From Stenotrophomonas sp. Iso1 (lineage in GTDB: Bacteria; Pseudomonadota; Gammaproteobacteria; Xanthomonadales; Xanthomonadaceae): 64,000 nucleotides of DNA. The stretch covers positions 248,001 to 312,000 of the forward strand of contig NZ_JAODBT010000004.1 in the NCBI RefSeq assembly GCF_027497995.1. The letters run 5' to 3'. The notes under the pieces were generated by a model. The model did no database searches, had not been told where the DNA came from, and worked only from the letters and a program-made list of their open reading frames with translations. Made by a program: the position numbers and the translations under genes. Of the stretch, positions 39,387-47,888 are shown piece by piece (position 1 is the first letter of the stretch; each line of letters starts with the position of its first letter).

Positions 39387-40286
39387 ATGGCACCCCATGC
39401 TCCACCGCTGATTCCCGCCGACGTGCGCAGCCGTTTGCGTGCGCTGCGTCTGTGGCCACAGCGCGCCAGCGGCAGCCGGGGCATCGGTATGCACGCCAGC
39501 CGCAGCCGGGGGGCCGGGCTGGAGTTCGCGCAGTACCGTGCGTATGAGCCCGGCGATGAACTGCGCCAGATCGACTGGAAGTTGTACGCGCGCTCGGACC
39601 GCTTCTTCGTACGCGAATCCGAGCGCGAAAGCCCGCTCACCGTGTGGCTGATTCTCGATGCCACCGCCTCGATGCAGCAGGCTGATCAGGCACGGCGCGA
39701 CTGGACACGCCTGCATGCGGCCAAGGCACTGGCAGGTTGCGTGGTCGAATTGGCACTGCAGCAAGGCGATGCGTTTGGCCTGATGAGCATCAGCGGTGAC
39801 GGCCTGCAGCTGGTACCCGCCGGCAACGGCCTGCGCCAGCGCGATCGACTGCATCTGCAGTTGCACACACTGACTGCGCAGGGGCAGTGGCCGCCGCAGG
39901 AGCGCCTGACACCAGTGTGGGAACGCATCGGCGCACACGATCTGGTGGTGATGATCGGCGATGGCTTCGATGACGCGGCTGTTGCACTGGTCGAGCGTCT
40001 GGCCAATGCCGGCCGCGATGTCGTGCACCTGCAACTGCTTACCGTGGAAGAACGCGACTTTCCGTTCCGTGACGGTCACCGCTTCCGCGACCCGGAGACC
40101 GGCCAGGAATTGCTGAGTGATGGCGCCAGCGTTCGCGCTGACTATCTCGCACGTTTCGGCGAGGCGCGTCGCACGCTGGATGCGCGCTTGCAGTCGGCCG
40201 GCATCCGCCATGACACCGGCTTCCTTGATGAACCCATCGACGCGCCACTGCAGCGCGTCTTTGGCAGACGCGGAGGCGGTGCGTGA
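39387..40286 (+). CDS. DUF58-domain protein
   Basis: 299 residues from the ATG at 39387 (the GTG at 39384 is alternative). The DUF58 core begins YRAYEPGDELRQIDWKLYAR, followed by the VWA-like metal site segment LILDATASMQQ near 90 and GDAFGLMSISGDG. DUF58 proteins are constant partners of MoxR ATPases. It has no signal or membrane segment. Its stop overlaps the next start as GTGA. Confidence 0.92.
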   Translation: MAPHAPPLIPADVRSRLRALRLWPQRASGSRGIGMHASRSRGAGLEFAQYRAYEPGDELRQIDWKLYARSDRFFVRESERESPLTVWLILDATASMQQADQARRDWTRLHAAKALAGCVVELALQQGDAFGLMSISGDGLQLVPAGNGLRQRDRLHLQLHTLTAQGQWPPQERLTPVWERIGAHDLVVMIGDGFDDAAVALVERLANAGRDVVHLQLLTVEERDFPFRDGHRFRDPETGQELLSDGASVRADYLARFGEARRTLDARLQSAGIRHDTGFLDEPIDAPLQRVFGRRGGGA

Positions 40287-41437
40287 GCCTGCTGTGGCTG
40301 TTCCCGGCCGGCTTTCTCGCCTTGGCAGCGCTGCTGCTGCCACTGCTGATTCACCTTGCGCGACGCGACCAACAACAACTGATCGACTTCGCCGCACTGC
40401 GTTGGCTGTCGGCCAAACCGCGCCCACGCCGTCGCATTCGTTTCGATGAATGGCCTCTGCTGCTGGTGCGGTTGCTGCTGCTCGCACTGTTGGCATTGTT
40501 GCTGGCGCGGCCCGCACTGAATGGTTTGATCGATGCGACGCCGCGTGTGGCTGTGTTGCCCGGCCTGGAGTTGGCGAAGGCACGTGCGGCCGTGGACGCA
40601 CCGCAGGCCAAATGGCTGTGGTTGGCCAAGGATTTTCCGCGCATCGACGAAGGAACCGCCGCACCTCCGGCGAACCAACCCGTTGCCAGTCTGCTGCGTG
40701 AGCTGGATGCCACGTTGCCGCCCGAAGCACCGCTGACGGTGATCGTGCCGTCGGTGTTGCAGGATTTGGATGCACAGCGCCCGCGGCTTTCACGCGTGGT
40801 GCAGTGGCAGATTGTCGAATCGCCCGCTGCCACTCCTGCCGCCACAAAGACCACGGCACCGCAGCTGCAGGTTCGCCACGATGAGGCGGGCACTGCGGCA
40901 CTGCGTTATCTACGCGCGGTGAATCAGGCGTGGCATCCGGATGCGGCGTTGGATAGCCGCCAGGACAGCCGTCTGTTCGATGACGGCGCAGCAGTGCGCG
41001 TCTGGCTATCGGCACGCTCCATCCCCGATGCGACATTGGCTTGGACCCGTACTGGCGGCACGCTGCTGGTGGATGCACGCACGCCCATTCCCGCCGACGC
41101 ACAGCGCACCACGCGTTGGCATGACGACAACGGCAACGTGCTGCTGGAGCAGATCAGCCACGCCAATGCCCGCTGGTTGCGCTGGACCACGGCATTGGAT
41201 GCGACATCGATGCCGTCGCTACTGGATGCCCACTTCCCGCAACAATTGCAGGCACAGCTGCAGGCGTCGCCGTCACCCGGTCGCGCGACGGCCGCTGCAA
41301 TGTCGCCGCATCCGGGCGCCGATGCCTACCCGCAGCCCGCACGTGAACTTGCACCGTGGCTGATCCTCGCCATCGCACTGTTGTTCCTGTTGGAACGCTG
41401 GATGGCCACTGCCCGCCGTCGCCGGGGGCACGCATGA
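40283..41437 (+). CDS. BatA-like membrane protein
   Basis: 384 residues with a GTG start overlapping the DUF58 stop. N-terminal BatA-type double membrane domain: LLWLFPAGFLALAALLLPLL, then LIHLARRDQQ, and a second helix about 58-80 rich in Leu. A long soluble part follows in which I see no DxSxS metal site, so the VWA fold is degenerate or absent. A C-terminal helix (LAPWLILAIALLFLLERW) ends in a basic tail. Overlaps the next gene as ATGA. Confidence 0.8.
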   Translation: MSLLWLFPAGFLALAALLLPLLIHLARRDQQQLIDFAALRWLSAKPRPRRRIRFDEWPLLLVRLLLLALLALLLARPALNGLIDATPRVAVLPGLELAKARAAVDAPQAKWLWLAKDFPRIDEGTAAPPANQPVASLLRELDATLPPEAPLTVIVPSVLQDLDAQRPRLSRVVQWQIVESPAATPAATKTTAPQLQVRHDEAGTAALRYLRAVNQAWHPDAALDSRQDSRLFDDGAAVRVWLSARSIPDATLAWTRTGGTLLVDARTPIPADAQRTTRWHDDNGNVLLEQISHANARWLRWTTALDATSMPSLLDAHFPQQLQAQLQASPSPGRATAAAMSPHPGADAYPQPARELAPWLILAIALLFLLERWMATARRRRGHA

Positions 41438-43593
41438 ACACGCACCCGTTGCTGCGCAATGCGCGCCGGCGCCTACTGGCGGTCACGCTGACAGCCGGCA
41501 TTCCCATCGCATTCGCCGTGGCGCTGCTGGCATGGCGCATCAGCACGGTCGATGCGGCCACCGTGACGCTTACCGCCGGCTTGTTGATCCCAGCCGGCGT
41601 GGCGATGTGGCGAGCGCGGCGACTGGATACGCATTGGCTGATCGCCCGCCTCAACGAACACCGTCGCTTCGAGGACAGCGCGGACCTTCTGTTCACCGCA
41701 ACGGACAGCTTGAATCCACTGCAGCAGCGCCAGCGCCGCCACGTCGAACAACGCCTGCGTGAAACGCCACCCGAGCTGCGCCAACCATGGCCGTGGAAAT
41801 GGCTGTTGTTGTGCCTGGCGTTTGCGGGATTGATCGCTGCGGGCGCTGCATGGTGGCCGCGTGCAGCCGATGGGCGTGCGATTGCCGCTGACACCACACG
41901 TGACACCGCTTCCCGCAGCCCGGATGCACCAGCCTTGCGGGCCGCGCGTCTGCAGGTGACGCCGCCTGCCTACACCGGTCAGGCCGCCAGCGCTGGCGAA
42001 AAACTCGACGTACGCGCGGTGCAAGGTAGTCGCCTGCAATGGCAACTGCAATTCACTCCACAGCCGCAACAGGCATGGCTGCAATTCCATGATGGTCGGC
42101 GCTTGCCACTGCAGCGCGACGGCGAACACTGGCGTGCAAGCGAACTGCTGCAGCGCCCAGGCCTGTACCGCATCGTCAGCGAACCCGCGCTCGCCGTCCC
42201 GGGCCGCGCCTATCGCCTGGAGGTCATTGCCGACCGGCCACCACAGGTGAAAGTGCTCGAACCCGCGCAGACACTCAATCAGGCCGCACCCGGCCAGCGC
42301 CAGTGGCAGCTGCGCTTTGAAGCCACCGATGACTTCGGCATCAACAACAGCGCATCGCTGGATATCACCACGGCCAAGGGCAGTGGCGAAAACATCGAAT
42401 TCCAGCAACGCCAGCTCACCTTGAGCGGCAGTGGTCCCGCCACCGCGCGGCGCTTTGCCTACCGTGCGGACCTCGCCGCGCTTGGCATCGGCCCCGGTGA
42501 CGAGCTGGTCGCGCGCCTGACCGTGCGCGACAACCGCAATCCCCTGCCGCAGGAAGCGCGCAGTGCCAGTTTGATCCTGCGCCTGCCCAGCGAGCAGGAA
42601 GTGCAGACCAGTGAACTGGAAGGCGCGATCAAGAAAGTCATGCCGGCCTATTTCCGCAGCCAGCGGCAGATCATCATTGATGCCGAGGCCTTGCAGAAGC
42701 AACGCGGCACACTGGATGCCGAAACGTTCACCAAGCGTGCGGATGCCATCGGCGTGGATCAACGCATCCTGCGCCTCCGTTATGGTCAGTTCCTCGGTGA
42801 AGAAGCCGAAGGCGGCGCGAAGGCTCCGCCCACTGGCGATCTTCCCACCAGCGATGCGCCCACCGCTGATGCGCATGACGACGATCATGGCGACACGCAC
42901 ACCCAGAATGATGGCCACGATCACGGCGGCAGTGCTTCAACGGAAAGTGCCCCGGTATTCGGCAGCGCCACCGATGTGCTGTCCGAGTACGGCCATACCC
43001 ATGACCATGCCGAAGCGGCCACGTTGCTCGATCCGCAGACGCGCGCCATCCTCAAGGCCGCGCTCGATCAGATGTGGCAATCCGAGGGCCACCTGCGCCA
43101 GGGCCATCCCGATCTGGCGCTGCCGTATGCGTACAAGGCGCTGGGTTTCATCAAGCAAGTGCAGCAGGCCGAGCGCATCTACCTGGCCCGCGTCGGCAGC
43201 GCATTGCCACCCGTCGACATGGCGCGGCGCATGACCGGCAAGCGCGATGGTCTGGGCAGTCGTGGGCTGCAATTGGCAACGCGGCCGCCTGGCGACAACA
43301 CCGTTGCCGACGCCTGGCAGGCACTGGCCCGCAGTGAAGGGAAAATCGATCTGGATGCCCTTTCGCGCTGGTTGGATGCGCACCCACAGGCATTGACGGA
43401 TCCACTCGACGTGATCGCCGCCATTGATGAAGTGCGCCAGCAGCCGGACTGCCAACCCTGCCGCCAGCGGCTGCGTGAGCAGTTGTGGCCGGCACTGCAA
43501 CGGCCGCTCGGACCACCTGCACGTCGCAATGCAGCCGATGCCACGGGTCGCCGCTATCTGGACGCCTTGACCGCACCACAGGAGCGCCCGTGA
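41434..43593 (+). CDS. Large membrane protein with His/Asp-rich loop (DUF4175-like)
   Basis: 719 residues from MNTHPLLRNARRR at 41434. Three predicted helices lie in the first 140 residues (including WKWLLLCLAFAGLIAAGAAWW), then a long periplasmic part with beta-rich segments (LQVTPPAYTGQAA; RLEVIADRPPQVKVLEPAQ), as in DUF4175-like proteins. Around residues 479-528 there is a run dense in His and Asp (DDDHGDTHTQNDGHDHGG, then GHTHDHAE), which looks like a metal-binding loop. The C-terminal part is helical. Overlapping genes on both sides place it in the MoxR operon. Confidence 0.75.
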   Translation: MNTHPLLRNARRRLLAVTLTAGIPIAFAVALLAWRISTVDAATVTLTAGLLIPAGVAMWRARRLDTHWLIARLNEHRRFEDSADLLFTATDSLNPLQQRQRRHVEQRLRETPPELRQPWPWKWLLLCLAFAGLIAAGAAWWPRAADGRAIAADTTRDTASRSPDAPALRAARLQVTPPAYTGQAASAGEKLDVRAVQGSRLQWQLQFTPQPQQAWLQFHDGRRLPLQRDGEHWRASELLQRPGLYRIVSEPALAVPGRAYRLEVIADRPPQVKVLEPAQTLNQAAPGQRQWQLRFEATDDFGINNSASLDITTAKGSGENIEFQQRQLTLSGSGPATARRFAYRADLAALGIGPGDELVARLTVRDNRNPLPQEARSASLILRLPSEQEVQTSELEGAIKKVMPAYFRSQRQIIIDAEALQKQRGTLDAETFTKRADAIGVDQRILRLRYGQFLGEEAEGGAKAPPTGDLPTSDAPTADAHDDDHGDTHTQNDGHDHGGSASTESAPVFGSATDVLSEYGHTHDHAEAATLLDPQTRAILKAALDQMWQSEGHLRQGHPDLALPYAYKALGFIKQVQQAERIYLARVGSALPPVDMARRMTGKRDGLGSRGLQLATRPPGDNTVADAWQALARSEGKIDLDALSRWLDAHPQALTDPLDVIAAIDEVRQQPDCQPCRQRLREQLWPALQRPLGPPARRNAADATGRRYLDALTAPQERP

Positions 43594-45326
43594 TGACCTG
43601 GTTGCCCATGGCCATCATCGGCGTGGCCGTGTTGATCGCCAGCGTGCGGCTATGCATGGCACCGCGGCCGCCGCGCCTGCGTCTTGCCCTTCTGTTGCTG
43701 CTGCAGGCCGCTGCTGCGGCATTGCTCTACCTGACGCTCTACCCGCCCACACACCCGGTTGAGACCGGCACGTTGGTTGTTGCAACCCGTGATGCCACTG
43801 CTGCTGATATGGCCAAGGTGCCAGCGACCACGCGCCTGCGCCTGCCGGAAGCGGCGGTGATGGCCGATGTTGCACAGGTACCTGACCTGGCCACCGCGTT
43901 GCGGCAGCACCCAGGCACGCGCGAAGTAGTCATTGTTGGTGAGGGACTGCCGGCACGCGATCGCGATATCGCACTGCCCGTCGCAGTGCAGTTCATCGCA
44001 AGCCCAGCGCCTCGTGGTTTGGTTGAATTGCACGCACCGCCACTGCTGGTGCCTGGCGCCCGCTTTGACGTGAGCAGCCGCGTGCAGGGCCTGCAGGACG
44101 TGCGCGTTGAACTGCTTGATCCTTCCGGCCACCGTGTCGATATTGCAGCGCCGGATAAAGACGGTCGCGTGCGTCTTGCCTCCAGCGCTCGTGATGCAGG
44201 CGATGTTCGCTTTACCCTGCGCGTGCTCGATGGCGACGGCAAGGTGCTCGATCACTTGCCGGTCCCGGTGCGCGTGCGTGCCGTTCCCGCACCTGCATTG
44301 CGGCTGTTGGCTGCGGCGCCCGGCCCGGAACTGAAATATCTGCAACGCTGGGCCGCCGATACCGGTGCAACGTTGCAGACCGGTATCCAGGTCGGCGGTG
44401 GCCTGCAGCTTGGCGACGCGCCGGCCGCGCTGGATGCCTCCAGCTTGGCCAAACTCGATCTGCTGTTGCTCGATGAGCGACGGCTGGCGGCCTTGTCTTC
44501 AGCACAGCGCGGCAGCATTGCCGCCGCGATGCGGTCCGGGCTTGGCGTGCTGGTACGCCTGGGGGGTCCACTGGACGGCAATGCACGCCGCGCCCTGCGC
44601 GAGTGGGGGCTGGAGGTACGCGGCGGTGAGCAGACCGCACCGCTGAAGCTCGCCACAGATGCAGCGGAAAGCACCGATAGCCCCAATCCGATACCCATGC
44701 TCGAACGCTTCAACCTGAGCAGCAGCGGTAACGATGTCGTGCCGCTGCTGCACGCTGCGGACGGTAGCGGCATTGGCAGCTGGCGTGGCATCGGCCAGGG
44801 GCGGCTTGGCGTGCTGCCGATAAGCGACAGCTTCACGCTCGTTCTTGCAGGCCACGCACCGCGTCACGCCGAGTTGTGGAACGGCGTGCTGGCAACGTTG
44901 GCGCGGCCGCTGCCAGCGACGTCGCTATCGCAGCTGCCGGCCTGGGGTTGGGCCGGTGAACGCAACACGTTGTGCGCATTACCTGCCGGTGCTCAGGCCG
45001 TGGCACCGGACGGAACCCGCACCGCGTTGCTGCCCGATCCACAGGCCGGCAACTGCAGCGGATGGTGGCCCGCACAGCCGGGGTGGCACACAATCACCGC
45101 TGGCAATGCGCAAGCAACGTTGCTGCTGTTGAGCCCGGGCGAGGCACGCGCCCTGCATGCACAGCAGGCGCGCGATGCAACACATGCATTGCATGGCAAC
45201 GCCAAACAAAACAGCGCCCCCAGTGTTCCCGTACCCGGCCCGCGCTGGCCGTGGCTGATCGCCTTTGTCCTGGTCGCCGCACTGTTGTGGTGGCTGGAAC
45301 GACGCAGGTCCGTAGGCGCGGTATAA
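43593..45326 (+). CDS. Membrane-anchored protein with amidotransferase-like fold
   Basis: 577 residues from the ATG at 43593, overlapping the preceding stop by one base. Two N-terminal helices (WLPMAIIGVAVLIASVRL; LALLLLLQAAAAALLYLTL), a periplasmic region with Ig-like strands (RFDVSSRVQGLQDVRVELLD), a segment like the GATase1-type domain (LDLLLLDERRLAALSSAQRG, GLGVLVRLGGPLDG), and a C-terminal helix WPWLIAFVLVAALLWWLE. It resembles the last member of BatA/MoxR operons that carry VWA-like membrane proteins. No catalytic triad is recognised. Confidence 0.75.
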   Translation: MTWLPMAIIGVAVLIASVRLCMAPRPPRLRLALLLLLQAAAAALLYLTLYPPTHPVETGTLVVATRDATAADMAKVPATTRLRLPEAAVMADVAQVPDLATALRQHPGTREVVIVGEGLPARDRDIALPVAVQFIASPAPRGLVELHAPPLLVPGARFDVSSRVQGLQDVRVELLDPSGHRVDIAAPDKDGRVRLASSARDAGDVRFTLRVLDGDGKVLDHLPVPVRVRAVPAPALRLLAAAPGPELKYLQRWAADTGATLQTGIQVGGGLQLGDAPAALDASSLAKLDLLLLDERRLAALSSAQRGSIAAAMRSGLGVLVRLGGPLDGNARRALREWGLEVRGGEQTAPLKLATDAAESTDSPNPIPMLERFNLSSSGNDVVPLLHAADGSGIGSWRGIGQGRLGVLPISDSFTLVLAGHAPRHAELWNGVLATLARPLPATSLSQLPAWGWAGERNTLCALPAGAQAVAPDGTRTALLPDPQAGNCSGWWPAQPGWHTITAGNAQATLLLLSPGEARALHAQQARDATHALHGNAKQNSAPSVPVPGPRWPWLIAFVLVAALLWWLERRRSVGAV

Positions 45327-45684
45327 GCCGCAACGCACGTCATGCGGAAGCGCCGCATGCGTCACGCAGCAGCCGGTTGATCCGGTCGTTGCGATTCCAA
45401 CTGCTTCGCCGCTTACGCGGCAGGAAACCCCTCTCACATCGTCCGGGGTAACGCAGTGCCCCGGGTGACGCGCCCGCGATCAACGCGCGTCGTCGGCTCC
45501 CGGGCTCACGCCGCATTTGCACAAGGCCGCGGCAGAAATTCAACCCAAGGTTGTGACCTGCATCACCCAGACATTGCACACCGGTCCGCACTGTGGGCAA
45601 CACGGGGGGAAACCTTCACTTCCGGGCTCAGCCACTCCAGTAGAACGGCAGCCACAGGGGATTCACAGCCTAGGGGTTCACTCG
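45327..45684. other. 358-bp intergenic region upstream of secreted amidase
   Basis: A hairpin CATGCGG-AAGCG-CCGCATG (45341-45359) follows the operon stop and may end it. A CRP/Clp-like box lies at 45552-45567. Otherwise I see nothing recognisable; open frames here have no RBS or typical composition. Confidence 0.6.
45552..45567. promoter_or_regulatory. CRP/Clp-like binding site
   Basis: TGTGACCTGCATCACC fits TGTGA-N6-TCACA with a single mismatch at the last base, about 118 bases upstream of the amidase start. In xanthomonads the CRP homologue Clp, sensitive to cyclic-di-GMP, drives extracellular enzyme genes through such sites. Confidence 0.6.
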
Positions 45685-47604
45685 ATGATGCATCGCCATG
45701 CCGCAGTGCTGCTGTCTGCCGTCATCACCGGTCTCGTGACCGCACCAGCTTTTGCACAATCCCGCATCAACCAGGTCACGGCCCTGGATGCGCAGTTGAA
45801 TACTGAAGAAGCACGCCTGGCTCCGCAACGCGCGTTGTACCTGCGCTACTTCCAACAGGCGTATCGGCAATATCCCGCCATCCCGGCCGGCACGCTGGAA
45901 GCCATCGCCCATGTGCAGAGCCGCTGGTCAAACCTGCAACCGGCTGCCACACAGGATGCCGAGCATCTGCGCATGCCACCCAGCTGGGGCGTAATGGGCT
46001 TGTACGCCGGTGGTGGTTTTACCAACCAGGTGGAAGAAGGCGCCCGTCTACTCGGCGTGAGCGCCGATACCGTGCGCAGGCAACCAGCCACCAACATCCT
46101 TGCTGCGGCCGCCTTGCTGGATGCACAGATCCGCCAGGACTTTCCCAACGCCCGGCGCGGCAAGGCGCCATCAGCGGAGGCCATTCGTCCGGCATTGATG
46201 CGCTACGCAGGCTTTGCACCCGTGGCGGCAAACGCCACGTTGAAAGCCGGTGGCATCGACGACTACGCACGCACCAGCTTTGCCTACGACGTGCTGCTCA
46301 CGCAGGACCGTGGCGTGAACGATCGCGGCATCGTGGTACCCGAGCGCGCCATCGCCTGGGAAGAAGCGTTCGATGCACCGCGCCTGGTCATGCTGCGCGC
46401 ACCGATGGTGCGGCTGGATGTGGCCAATGACCGTGTTGAAACCGACACCTTTCGCATTGATCCGCTCAGCGAAACCCTGCAGACACGTGCGGGCACCCAG
46501 GTCAGTCCACTGCTGGATGCCACGATCCAGAGTACCGACTACGGCCCGGCGATCTGGAGTGCGGCGTCCAGCTCCAACTACTCCACCTCGCGCTCGGCAG
46601 CGATCAGTGCGGTGACCATCCACACCACGCAGGGCAGCTATGCCGGCACCATTTCCTGGTTCAAGAACGCCAGCGCACAGGTGAGTGCGCACTATGTCAT
46701 CCGCTCCTCCGACGGCCAGGTCACGCAGATGGTGCGCGACGCGCATACCGCTTGGCATGTCGGTAGCCAGAATGGCTACACGCTGGGCATCGAACACGAG
46801 GGTTTTGTCGACAACAGCTCGTGGTACACCAACGCGATGTATGAGGCGTCCGCAGCGTTGGTACGCCACTTCTGCGCCAAGTACAGCGCCATCAGCTGCG
46901 CCAGTGCCTATAGCGGGGCTGCCAGCAGCGGCATCAATGTGCTGCCCACCAGCGTCAAGATCAAAGGCCACCAACACTACAGCGGGCAGACCCACACCGA
47001 CCCGGGCATCAACTGGAACTGGTCCAAGTACTACGCCCTGCTCAATCCGGGCACGGGGGGTGGCACCGGCACAGTCACCTACCTGGATCGCTTTGAAAGC
47101 AGTGTCGGCAATTTCGACACCAGCCCGGCCTACTCCGGCAGCACCACCGGCATCAGCACTGCCTCCACCGCCACGCGCGACTGCACCACACAGAAGAACG
47201 GCAGCTGCTCACTGCGCGTGCTGCTGAAGGACAACACCGCCAGCAGCGTTGATTGGAATGTGCGCCTGCTGTCCGGTGGCGGCACACCGGCCAGCAACAC
47301 GGCATTGAACCGCAGCAATGGCGTGCTTGGCTTCTGGGTATGGAGTGGCGGCAGCGGCACCAGCGTGGGGGTTGGCATCGATGACAGCGACGGCACTGAG
47401 CGCTCCACCAGCAAGGCCATCGCCGCCAACACCTGGACCTACGTGTCGTGGTCGCTGGCTGGCACTGCGCAGTGGAACGCGTGGGTGAACGGCAACGGCA
47501 GCATCACCGCCACCAGCGTCAAGCTCGACGCAATCTGGCTGTATCACGCCAATACCGCGTATGACCTCAACGTCTACATTGACGATGTGCAGATCAAGAA
47601 CTGA
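45685..47604 (+). CDS. Secreted N-acetylmuramoyl-L-alanine amidase, multidomain
   Basis: 639 residues from the ATG pair at 45685/45688 with AGGGG upstream. Signal peptide ends at AFAQS. An N-terminal helical domain (about 30-190) has a lysozyme/SLT-like feel (PAGTLEAIAHVQSRW) but no sure catalytic Glu. The Amidase_2 domain (about 290-455) has AVTIHTTQG near 311, SAHYVIRSSDGQVTQMV, LGIEHEG and the late zinc motif GQTHTDPGINW. The last 180 residues form a beta-rich domain (SSVDWNVRLLSGG; YDLNVYIDDVQIK), likely carbohydrate-binding. Probably a wall-degrading enzyme, for self-remodelling or attack on other bacteria. Confidence 0.87.
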   Translation: MMHRHAAVLLSAVITGLVTAPAFAQSRINQVTALDAQLNTEEARLAPQRALYLRYFQQAYRQYPAIPAGTLEAIAHVQSRWSNLQPAATQDAEHLRMPPSWGVMGLYAGGGFTNQVEEGARLLGVSADTVRRQPATNILAAAALLDAQIRQDFPNARRGKAPSAEAIRPALMRYAGFAPVAANATLKAGGIDDYARTSFAYDVLLTQDRGVNDRGIVVPERAIAWEEAFDAPRLVMLRAPMVRLDVANDRVETDTFRIDPLSETLQTRAGTQVSPLLDATIQSTDYGPAIWSAASSSNYSTSRSAAISAVTIHTTQGSYAGTISWFKNASAQVSAHYVIRSSDGQVTQMVRDAHTAWHVGSQNGYTLGIEHEGFVDNSSWYTNAMYEASAALVRHFCAKYSAISCASAYSGAASSGINVLPTSVKIKGHQHYSGQTHTDPGINWNWSKYYALLNPGTGGGTGTVTYLDRFESSVGNFDTSPAYSGSTTGISTASTATRDCTTQKNGSCSLRVLLKDNTASSVDWNVRLLSGGGTPASNTALNRSNGVLGFWVWSGGSGTSVGVGIDDSDGTERSTSKAIAANTWTYVSWSLAGTAQWNAWVNGNGSITATSVKLDAIWLYHANTAYDLNVYIDDVQIKN

Positions 47605-47623
47605 GTGATGTCGTGAAGCACCG

Positions 47624-47654
47624 CCCTCCCTTTGGCCGAACGCCAAAGGGAGGG
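47624..47654. terminator. Hairpin after the secreted amidase gene
   Basis: Perfect 13-bp stem CCCTCCCTTTGGC / GCCAAAGGGAGGG with loop CGAAC, 20 bases after the stop. There is no T-run, so it may be an RNA end-protecting or repeat structure instead. Confidence 0.6.
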
Positions 47655-47849
47655 TTGGGAAAGGGTGCCGTGGGTTTCCGAACGATCAAAAACACCCCCT
47701 ACCGCTCTTCCCTGCAAGCGAGGAGAGAGTGCGCAGCGCTCTCTGTATCCAGCACCGCCGCATTGCGCGAGGCAACGGAATAATGCGCCAACGGCCAAGC
47801 GTGAATTCCAACCCCGCCTGTGTTGCGGTGAATGCCAGGGACGAGGTTT

Positions 47850-47879
47850 CTGTAGGAGCGGTGGTCGCCGCTCCTACAG
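47850..47879. repeat. GTAGGAGCGG palindrome
   Basis: Perfect 12-bp arms CTGTAGGAGCGG / CCGCTCCTACAG around TGGTCG, placed between convergent genes, 9 bases after the M61 stop. A REP-like element with a GTAG head, as in Pseudomonas/Stenotrophomonas intergenic repeats. Confidence 0.7.
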
Positions 47880-47888
47880 GTTTCCTGC

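Noticed and set aside
39147..41102. Open minus-strand frame of 651 codons
   Set aside because: Antisense to moxR, DUF58 and BatA-like genes; Ala/Arg/Pro-rich shadow without motifs or RBS.
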